NCBI GenBank assembly: GCA_033239125.1
Contig: BSWB01000004.1
Location: forward strand, 29,633,501-29,697,500
Origin: Fagopyrum homotropicum
Taxonomy: Eukaryota > Streptophyta > Magnoliopsida > Caryophyllales > Polygonaceae
Reading direction: 5' to 3'
DNA length: 64,000 bases
Part shown: positions 55,316 to 64,000 of the stretch, piece by piece
Numbering within the stretch: position 1 is the stretch's first letter
Layout of the letters: every line of letters starts with the position of its first letter
Position numbers and translations under genes: made by a program
The notes under the pieces: model-generated
Told to the model about the DNA's origin: nothing
Database searches by the model: none
Seen by the model: only the letters and a program-made list of their open reading frames with translations

Positions 55316-57995
55316 TGTAACGCCCCAAATTTCGGCGCGTTTGCGTTTTTTAATTTCTCGGATTTTATCGATATTTTAAATAGCTTAATTTTTTTTTTTT
55401 GGCAAGTATTTCTACGTCGTAATTTAAGTTATTGTATTATTATCGAGAATATTTTACGAGGACGATTTGTATATGAACATTTATATTTTTACAAGTATAT
55501 TTGAATATATTTGATATATATATATATATAGTCCGCATTTTTCGTTTTTCGGAAAATGACGGAAAATTTTCCGTTCCGAAAATTCTCGTTCCTGGTATGT
55601 TGATCGAGTTTATCTTTTACACTATTTTCTTTATATTTATTTAATTTTTCTTTATCCTTTCTTTCCCTCCTTTCTTCCCGAATTGAAAGAGGGACCTGCT
55701 TGGTTTATGTTTTCCGCCCCTACCCTGCAGAGTGCAGCCCTAGCCTAGCCCTGCTGGTCTTCGACCTCTCGACATCCTCACTTCCGACCTCTCGCTCTCC
55801 CCTCACTGCTGCTGTCTGTTCTCTTCACTCGACCCCTCACCCTCCTCTGCCCTCTATCATCTCACGCCTATCACCCCCTCTGTTCAACACCATCACACGC
55901 AAACCTCCAACATCACACTCTCATCTCTTTCTTCGTCTCTATCTGCAACCGGAAGCAGCCTCTCCCATCTCGATCTTCTCTGTATCGCCGACGCCGGATC
56001 AAATCCACCACCTGCTCTTCCTCTGTCTGCACCTCGAACCAGGAATCGACTTTCTTTCCCCCTTTCGTCGCAACCGTTTGGGAACCGCGGAGAGCAGTCC
56101 TGTTGTCGCCGTTACGACTACCTGTAGGACCGCTAGGGAGTGGCGCCTCGAGCCATCGGTGGAACCTTGTAGACGCCACCCTGCTTGCCCTGCCTCGCCT
56201 CGTTCCTTGCCATCGGAGCCCCGGAGTAGCCCAGCCGCCGGATAGTGTCTGTAGCCTCTCCTTGTTTTCAACAAAAGGGTTAAAAAAAACCCTATTTTGT
56301 ACTTTGTGATCGGGCCCCACCTTTATAATGATATTACAGTTTGCAACCCATATTTTTATTTTGCATTTCTGGTCCATTGTTTTTGAAATTTAATGTTATG
56401 CCCTGGAGAGTTAATTACAGATTTGGGCCAAAAATATTAATTGCATATTATGACCCATATTTATAAAATTATATGAATTGCCCCGGAAAATGTGTTAGCG
56501 GTTTTTAACCTTGGATTTTAATTACGGGGATAGCCTTGTATTTTTATATACTATATAGTATACCCTTTGTTAGATTAAATTTGGTTGATGGCTCGAAGTT
56601 TTAATTGCGGTTTAAAACCAAGTTTGTGAATTTATACTTTTCCCCGAAGGGATTATTTATGAGTTTTAACGATGGCATTTGGAAAACGAGTTTTAGCTTT
56701 GAGTTATACATTATACATATTTAAAATCGATTTAGCATATAAGCTAAATTCGCTTAGCTTTGTTCTTAGGTCCCGAAAGCGCCCGACAAAGACCAACGAA
56801 CCCATTTTCGACATCCGTAGATCGCCTTTCACCTTCGACCTCGTGTGAGTACCTTCTCTCTCGTTCTAGTTATGTTTAGTGGTAGAATCATGCTAGGTTG
56901 GATCTAGCATAACTTAGGGCAAATGCCAAGTAGTGGCCTTGAACCGTGTAGGGTTGCTGGATAGTTTATGAGATTTTGTCGAGTTATGTTTGGTACGATC
57001 TTAGGACAATCTTCGAGAATAGATGTTAGACCTAGCATGCTAGGGTGTGACCTCATATAAGTTTTGGGAGACTAGAAGCCCGAGGCTTCTAGCTTATCGG
57101 TTAGTTATTGATTATCGTGTCTTGTCTTGAACATACTTAGGTTATATTCCTTCGGAGAGTGATATCGGTTTCGGTTAGCTTTTGGAAGAGGTAAGTCCTC
57201 GGACTTACTTAGCCGCTTTTATGCCTTATTTGGATATATATGGTGGTGTGTGTTTACCGCTTTTAAGCATGAAAATGGATTAGGATTTACTTGACATTAT
57301 TTATTGGCCCATCGTTACTACTATTATTATTATCGGGCGGTGACATCACCGCTCAGTTTCCCGAGGGAGACTGGGGGGATCTCTGCGACCAGGCCATACA
57401 CGGTATACGGGCGGGCTTCTTCATCACTCCCACAGGGTATACGGGTTGGGCGCCGCCACACTCTTGTTGGTTACACGGGGACAGAGGCGAGAGTTATAAG
57501 ACTCTCGTGTCACACTTGAACGAATGAATTAGATATGGAATAACATAAAAAGATAATAAGTAACGGATGTGTATGTTTATAATCATGTTGTGTGTTTGTG
57601 TTCCTATGTGTGTTTGTGCCATATTATTCTTATAATGCCTAGAATGTGAGCTAACGGTTTTATACCGATTGTTGTAGTTGATGTGCAGGATAGGATGTGG
57701 CCGAGTGATCCGGAGGAGTGGGCAGCCGGGGTTCCGTACATCTTAGGTTGTTTTGGGTTTTGGAGTCTTTGTGTTGTTATTGTATATTATGTTGATGTTG
57801 TTGTAAGGACGGCTGAAGTCTTTCCTTTCTTTTATTTTCGGGTTTCATAACATTGCATAAAAATGTATTTTGGTTTTGGCCTTTATTTGTGCCTTGTTGA
57901 AAGATCCGGTGAAATTGTTGTCAGGCTAAGGGTCGGGACCCATTGTGAGGCCCCAACCCGTAGCGCCCCGAGTCCCGCGGATTCGGGGTGTTACA
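55316..57995 (+). repeat. 3' LTR of E6
   Basis: 2,680 bp, almost identical to 49213-51895. Confidence 0.94.
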
Positions 57996-58000
57996 GGTTG

Positions 58001-60802
58001 GGCATAGAAAAGTACGGCTGACCACCACTACTACCGCGGATCTCAGTATGCTTTGTTTAGACTTATAGTATTGTACAATTATGTATGTTATACAAATATC
58101 TATATATATGTAGCATGTTGTTACCCTAGGGGATATGAAATATCCTTTAGTTGAGTTATCATGATGCGATCATCGACTCATGATAAAACGTTTGGAGATC
58201 TTAAAGGGTATCTGTAAGAAGATAGTGGACTCATATCCCAGATTGGAACATTACATTATGGTGGACGCCCTGGTGGGTTTCACAATTGTCCGAAGAACGA
58301 GTGGTTAAGGAGTTGAGGATTACTAGAGGATGTTAATAACAAGAACAATCGGGCGAGAAAAGAATATCAAGCAATTCAAATAGATGTAATAGAAAACCGT
58401 ACAAGGATTTTAGCAGTATGATGACGAGAGGTGAATCTCAAGATGCATGTAAGGACTCGTAAGAGCGCGGATTGAAGAGGACAACATCAAAACACCATTC
58501 AAACAAAGTATAGTACAACTACACTTGGCGGGTTAAAGGACACTACAACCAAGGTGGATGCTACCATAGACAAGTATGAGCAGGAGAGTACAGAGAAAAT
58601 AGAGTGTTGACCCAGATGTAAAAGATTAAAGGAGTACCAAGACAGAGATTTACGATCGAGTTTAAAAGACAAAAATTTATAAATTTCATAACCATGGAGA
58701 TGGGTTGGACTCCTTTAGAGACACGAGAATGTTGAAAGAAAGCACGACACAAGTATCGAAGATAGTAGAAGTCGGAAATTGAGACAATGGATTTCCATGA
58801 AGGTAATGTTATAAAACAACATCCACCGAGGAAGAAGCATGTGCGAGAATGATCATGATTGACTTGAGGGATCATAATAACTACTCAATCACCAAGAGAC
58901 TTAAGTTAACCATACTAGTGGTTCACTACAAAGAGCTGCATGTAGACGATAACTTAGGAAAAAGAACCGCGAAGATGGGATTGCAAGCTATCACGGAAGG
59001 TTTGATAAACCCATGGTTGGTAGGTGAATAATGCAACTAGACTCGGATAAAGTAATCAAAAAAAAAAAGAAAAGTGTAAATTGTTGAAGGAGCTAAATGT
59101 GTATAAACGGATAACCTATAAGGGATAAGTTTTCACCTTGTATATCCGCATCGAAAGAGATAGAAGAAAAGTAAGTCTACGATCTGGTAGAAGACCAACT
59201 ACAGACTAACTAGTAATAACGGAGAATTCACACGTCTGAGTTGACCAGTGATGACCGGTTGGTAGATAAGAAAAATAACATCAAATTTACTAAAAAAATG
59301 TTACTGACATATGAAGAATCTCTACAAAAGATCAACGACGACAATTGTAAAGTTAAACTGATACAAGTACCAGTACCCTTAATAGTAACAAGGAATGAGC
59401 TCGAGCCAATACCTCTAATTAAGAATTTAAGGAGAAGATTTTGACGGCCGGGAATGACCCCATAGGTCTTTAAAGAGATTAAGGAAATGATTGTGAGCAG
59501 TTCTTACCTTCTGGCTAAGAAAAAGGTACAGTTCACAGTAGGACCAATGGATTGCATAAGGGGAACTAGAGGAGTAAGGAGAAGCAGATGATTTTAATCA
59601 TGTCCAACGTCAATCAAGACAGAAGGTGCTTAAGATGCCACACACATGAGACTAATGGTGCTCTCCCGAGGTTTACACAGGAAGCCTTTTGACTAAAGAT
59701 GTCACACAGAATAACTACAGTTATAGAGACGCAACAAACATAGAGTTATGACCCTAGTGTCTTGATAATATGTCTCATCGAGTTGTGAGATGATTGAAGA
59801 TGGAATCTGCATGTTGTCTAGAATATACATGAGAAGGAATAAAGTTGAATGACTAAAGGTTGCTAAATAGATCCGGTATTACCCCAATAAGATAATTACC
59901 GAAAAGTGTTTATATAAGAGTTCATTGAGAAATGGTAGCACTCCAATGGTCAATCTTGATAACTAGTCATAGGTGGATGGAGGAGTAGTTTTGGAACCGC
60001 GTAAAAATAGTATACTTTGGAGTCTTCTCTCGACTGATGAGAGAAGAATTGATGAAAACACCAAATCTAATCAACAAAATCCATAAAGGTTGTACGAGAA
60101 AGCTTAAAGAGATTTAATTACCATACTTGGTGTAAAGATTTAGAAAATAGTAAAGCGACAAGAGTATAAGGACAACATAATAAATGCGAGTCGAGAAATT
60201 TAATTTTTGAGACAATCATATGCATATGAGATTTCTTATCCAAATGGTACCGGTAAATGTTTAATAAAAGTCATATTGTTGGACCGATAACACTATGAAT
60301 GATAAAGTGTAAACTAAGCGAATAACTTAACCAGTGAGGAGGAAAGTCATGTATCAAAAGACGGGTCTTGCTAAATTTAAATAAAGAGTGAGATGAGGAT
60401 GCCTTTATGGAATCTATGCAAGAGTACAACACAACTGAAGTTTCAACACCGAATGAGTAGTGATGATCAATTGACAAATTGAGCCAATGCGGACAAGGAA
60501 AATGTTATAAAATGAATTACCTAGTAAAAGGGTTCACGAAAAAAAAAAATAAATAAATAAATAAAAATGAGAGATCATGATGTGGTTAGTATTATTATAT
60601 CTATGTAGACTTATTACCGCACCTTAAGAATTTGGAGCTAAATAGAAAACTCTATGTCAACAGAGTAATGACTTGTAGACCAACGTAATGTACCACTACG
60701 TTGGAGGTCAAAGGGATTGTGGGAGGATAACCACATTAAATATTCCTAGAGAGTATTAAGATAGAGTTCCGAGGAGACGTAAGTGAACCTACCAATTTAC
60801 TA
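58001..60802 (+). pseudogene. Decayed leader, gag and pol of E5
   Basis: It begins with the rest of the E5 leader (ACCACCACTACTACCGCGG). Around 58230-58320 it aligns with E2 near 12800-12880 ('ggtggacgccctgg', 'gtccgaagaacgagtgg'). Near 58535-58570 a reading HYNQGGCYHRQ resembles a gag zinc knuckle with cysteines lost, like that of E2. No frame longer than about 70 codons carries a recognisable domain up to 60802. Confidence 0.65.
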
Positions 60803-61760
60803 AACTTGCACGTGACAGTCCTATTAAGAAGCGTGACCGGTGAGTTGTTTAGCTGAGGATTACTCTAGACAATTGTAAGACTCCATGGGGGTCAAGGACC
60901 ATAGTTTATGACAGAGATGGACGGTTGATCTCGAGATTTTTGGACAGGCAGCACACACGATTTGGAGTATGAGCCTTCAATTTACTATAGCAAGCCATCC
61001 CTAGATTGATGGTCGGTTTGAGAGGACCTTTCTGTTTATAGAAGGGAAGCTACAGACGTGTGCATTAGATGGGATAACAAATGTGACTAGACCACCCTTT
61101 TTCCCGGGAAAGTTCTCAAGTTATTTCAGATAGTACAAATAATAAGATATGTTCCCTCATAAGACGTAGTATAGGTAGCGATACCGTACCCTTTAATGCA
61201 GTAATGAACTTGGGAGAGCAGGTGGAGTAGCTAGAACACAGGTAGGATAACCTCACTCAAGTAGTCTTGATCGGAGAACTTGTGTTAGAAGCACATAGTC
61301 GCCGGAGCCAACAAGAGATGCTGACCTCTAGAGCATAGAGTGAGTGACCAGGTTTGGTTGGGAGCTTCACGAACCGAGGCGTCCGACGCTTGCGTAGTAA
61401 AGGGAAGTTGAGGCTCCGAATTGTCGGACCATTGGAAATTTTAGAGCGGATCGCAGAGGCTGCATACCGATTAGCACAAGCCACCCCAAACGATGTCCAC
61501 TCAGTTTCTACATGTAATATTAAGGGAAGACATATCAGATGTGAGATATGCTATCAACTTTGAGAATTTGATAGTTAGGTCAGATCATACTCCTGTAGAG
61601 TATCACGCGGTCATTCTAGAGCCTAGTACTAGACGCCTGCGGTCAAACGATATATCGAGGCTACAAATTCATGGGCCAAGACGAGAAGCTTACAAGGCTA
61701 CATGGGAGACGGAGGATAGTTTCATATTAACTATCTTGAGTTTTATGCAGAGCTAGTTGC
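60803..61760 (+). pseudogene. Integrase core to chromodomain remnant of E5
   Basis: Aligns with E4 38200-39160. It starts with a damaged stretch matching CGTTTCATTCCGATTAAG, then the D-containing motif (ATAGTTTATGACAGAGATGG), and a damaged E-region (CATCCCTAGATTGATGG). It continues through the GPY/F region (61380-61480) to a chromodomain whose best frame (61493-61756) reads PVEYHAVILEPSTRRLRS and ATWETED. Several frameshifts and stops lie in between. Confidence 0.85.
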
Positions 61761-61969
61761 TGCCATAGGACGGCGGATTAGTTCTTGGTTTTGGTTTTTG
61801 TGTGTTTAATTGCTTGTTTTTTTCATGCTTTGATGTGATTCTATGATCTTGTTAGATCTTGATGCGTTGTTCTCGTAAATCGTTTGAGTAGTTTTTGAAA
61901 GGGGGTAGCATGCACCTTCTTGTGTACGGACTTTAGTCTTGATGTTAGACCAGTAATTTGCTTTTATTT

Positions 61970-62006
61970 AAGTTTCGGGACGAAACTTATTTTAAGGGGG
62001 AACTGA
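61970..62006 (+). other. Pre-PPT hairpin and polypurine tract of E5
   Basis: AAGTTTCGGGACGAAACTT (61970-61988), then ATTTTAAGGGGG, a short spacer, and the 3' LTR at 62007. The preceding 61761-61969 is untranslated, with nothing recognisable. Confidence 0.87.
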
Positions 62007-62034
62007 TGTAAAATCCAAAAAAATAAAAAAAATA

Positions 62035-62069
<35 letters not shown>

Positions 62070-62728
62070 TATACCGGAGATCAGACCCGAATTGATATTT
62101 ATCGCATCGGATCTAAACTTTGTGGATCACTACTAAAGTTGTCTCCAATGTACCAATGTTCAAAAGGGCCTTCAGAGAAAATGAATTTATTGGCCCAATA
62201 TGAAAGCTGCTCTTCTTGTTGACGGGCCCAAATTGAAATTTTTGTTGACGGAGCAACCCTAGCTTTCTTTTAATTCTCCTTCAGCACAAGGATCACATAT
62301 TACCAACTAACCATAATTAGTCTCCATAAACCGATATCGCAGGAGACTCATACTACAATTTGCTAAACCTACCTTTTCCTCCTTCAACATCCAGCGGCGC
62401 ACCGAACCAGTCCAACCTTGCCTTTTCAGTGACGGCGACAACACCTTCTTTCACCTTCGTCACGCAGCGCCGGCCACCAGGGAATTCGGCGCATCCGCAT
62501 CCAATGCGCCCTGCAAATCCGGAGCAATAACCGTTGTTCCTGTGCATGAGGCGTCACCCTCCCTCCATCGTCGCCGGTATTGTTCCTCTCTTTGTCGCCT
62601 ATCGAAGAAGCAATAGGTGGGTTCCCTCTTCGTCATCGTTGCACACCACCGGAAAGAAACATATCCTTCTGCACGTCGCCCTCAGGCTTGCTGTTGGAAC
62701 CATTGGTCGGGCCTTCGGGCTTTGCAAA
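62007..62728 (+). repeat. 3' LTR of E5, first part
   Basis: Matches 43395-43678 plus 46798-47237 of the 5' LTR and lacks the Helitron. It is interrupted at 62729 by E7; the likely target site is GCAAA (62724-62728). It keeps about 16 bp (near 62192-62208) that the 5' LTR has lost. Confidence 0.9.
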
Positions 62729-64000
62729 TGTAAAATCCGGAATTTTTATTCCGTCTATTTCCGTTATAAAATAGATCTCGATCAGTTGACCCATATCCGT
62801 CTACTTAGTTAGACATATTATTATAGGATTTATCATTTTATGTAGATTCCTTCACATAAAATGATAGAATCTTTTATATAGTTTATCATTTTATGTAGAT
62901 TACTTCCGCATAAAATGATAGAATTCTGAGCCGATCTTAAACTATAATAAACTCCCTATCCACCTAGTCCGTATATTTATATATCGGGATCTTGTCCAGC
63001 CAGAAACTCGCTAAATTAAGGAGCCCAGCTGCAGCCATTTTAGCCCATCTGTTAACTGATAATTCAGCTCCAACGGATCCAGTTCTGCAGCCAGCTAGCC
63101 AGCCCAACAGCCTCCAGCGTTGCCAGCTGCTCCAGCCCGCTGCCTGGTCCGCTCCAGCCCAGAAGCAGCCCACTGCTGCCTTGTCCAGCGCCAGCCCTCA
63201 GCCCAGTCACCAGCTTGCCAGGTGCAACAGCTTCAGTCCATCTTCAGCCCAGCCTAGCAGCAGCAGTTGCCAACGCCCAGCTCCGCCCAGCTGCTTCACG
63301 CATTCAGCCCAACAGGAGGAAGAGCAGCTGGCCGCCACATCTGATGCAGCCCTGAAGACTCCTCCGCTGAAAGGCGTTACAGAGAGTAACTGCTCAATTA
63401 ATGCAGACAATCAAGGCTCCAAAAATCTCGCTCTCTCTCCTCTGCTGCGTTATCTCCTTCCTTCTGCGTTTCCTTTTCTTCTACACACACCAGCAGCGTC
63501 AATTATGCGTTTCCTTTTCTTCTGCACACACCCAGCAGCGTCAAGAGGTAAGTGCAGCAATCTTGTGCTTCCGTCTTCACCATCCTTCTCTACTCGTTCC
63601 TTCGTCCGGCACTGCTAGGTCTCAAACTGCAGCCGCCTACATAACCGAAAAGTGGAGTCCATCGAGTTACAGCTACTGCAAAGAGCCGTCTCCTTCTGTA
63701 CCTATTGGTAAGACAAGCCTTCCCCATCTGTTATCTTCTGGATATCATATCTACAATGACTCATTACCCTTCTTTTTATTCCGATCAAATTTCAACGGGT
63801 GCAGCGGTGAAATCGACCCACACTTACAGATTAGTGGTGCAGATCGGAACCGACAAAACCGACAACGAATTACCCTTTTAGCTGCAACCCGGTAAGAGCC
63901 TATACTTGGTTTAAAATAAGTTCCGTTTAGTCTTGATGGGGAGGGTAATGTATGGACTTTTGTATGTATACTATTTCCGTAATGATAGATTGATGAGCTG
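62729..64000 (+). mobile_element. E7: 5' end of another gypsy LTR, cut by the window edge
   Basis: Starts TGTAAAATCCGG and resembles the heads of E1 and E2: the CGATCAGTTGACCCATATCC block, two U3 hairpins, then a CAGCCCAGC-rich GC stretch. Frames at 62992-63618 and 63401-63895 are open but Ser/Pro/Gln-rich, without a domain, and lie where the other LTRs have untranslated leader. GTAAGT/GTAAGA donor-like sites occur near 63546, 63708 and 63891. Confidence 0.85.
62831..62920 (+). other. Pair of U3 hairpins in E7
   Basis: TATCATTTTATGT / CATAAAATGATA arms at 62831-62866 (36 nt) and 62884-62920 (37 nt), as in E1. Confidence 0.82.

Larger units (their letters stand above)
49213..57995 (+). mobile_element. 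E6: very young non-autonomous Ty3/gypsy element nested in E5
   Basis: 8,783 bp, TGTAACGCCCC...GGGGTGTTACA, flanked by GGTTG (49208-49212 and 57996-58000). Removing it restores the E5 leader, which matches E4. The LTRs are 49213-51895 and 55316-57995 and differ by only about six substitutions plus an (AT)n length change by eye. The 3.4-kb interior is a decayed, shortened pol. It is probably the youngest intact-ended insertion here, although it encodes no enzyme. Confidence 0.94.
43395..64000 (+). mobile_element. E5: Ty3/gypsy retrotransposon carrying nested insertions, extends past the window
   Basis: The 5' LTR 43395-49071 is split by a Helitron (43679-46797). The internal region is split by E6 (49213-57995). 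The 3' LTR begins at 62007 and is split by E7 at 62729. Primer site, decayed gag/pol, integrase and chromodomain remnants, pre-PPT hairpin and polypurine tract are present. Without insertions the 5' LTR is 2,557 bp. The compared LTR parts differ by about 1% by eye, plus a short deletion near 43591. No intact enzyme is encoded. Confidence 0.88.

Noticed and set aside
62992..63895. 208- and 164-codon frames in E7
   Set aside because: They overlap each other in different frames in a CAGCCCAGC-rich low-complexity leader; base composition alone explains the openness.

Overview
The window is plant nuclear heterochromatin made almost entirely of repeats. I see no host protein-coding gene, tRNA, rRNA or prokaryotic feature. 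The evidence is a set of nested Ty3/gypsy LTR retrotransposons with a C-terminal chromodomain (chromoviruses, probably the Tekay/Del clade: 2.6-3.4 kb LTRs, initiator-Met tRNA primer sites), plus a plant-type Helitron. The species cannot be named from the sequence.

Layout. Positions 1-3631 hold three LTR pieces abutting at a rearranged junction. From 3632 the backbone is a head-to-tail array of an AT-rich 1,741-bp unit. It is visible only after the mobile elements are mentally removed: unit 1 = 3632-5204 + 7926-8093; unit 2 = 8094-9071 + 19647-20350; unit 3 = 20351-20460 + 30698-31364 + 42007-42970; unit 4 starts at 42971. Five elements sit in it. E1 is a solo LTR (5205-7920, TSD AACGG). E2 is 9072-19641 (TSD ATATT). 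E3 is 20461-30692, minus strand (TSD AAATA). E4 is 31365-42001 (TSD TATAG). E5 starts at 43395 and runs past the window end. E5 is itself invaded by a minus-strand Helitron (43679-46797, in its 5' LTR), by E6 (49213-57995, TSD GGTTG, just after its primer site) and by E7 (from 62729, in its 3' LTR).

Coding content. Only E4 keeps a nearly complete gag-protease-RT-RNase H-integrase-chromodomain frame, broken by two in-frame TAG codons. E2, E3, E5 and E6 have shattered coding regions yet very similar LTR pairs, intact TSDs, primer sites and polypurine tracts. They look like non-autonomous relatives moved in trans by E4-like partners.

Most interesting signal. The LTRs differ in their 5' halves but share an unusual set of non-coding structures. 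These are a ~37-nt hairpin near the LTR start in one subset, a perfect hairpin directly upstream of the polypurine tract in all five complete or near-complete elements, several leader hairpins with compensatory stem changes, and a ~440-490 nt intron-like block (AG|GTAAGTCC donor, CTAAC branch-like site, AG acceptor). A duplicated polypurine tract also appears to have shifted the LTR boundary by 157 bp between E2 and E3. All comparisons were made by eye, without alignments or database searches.
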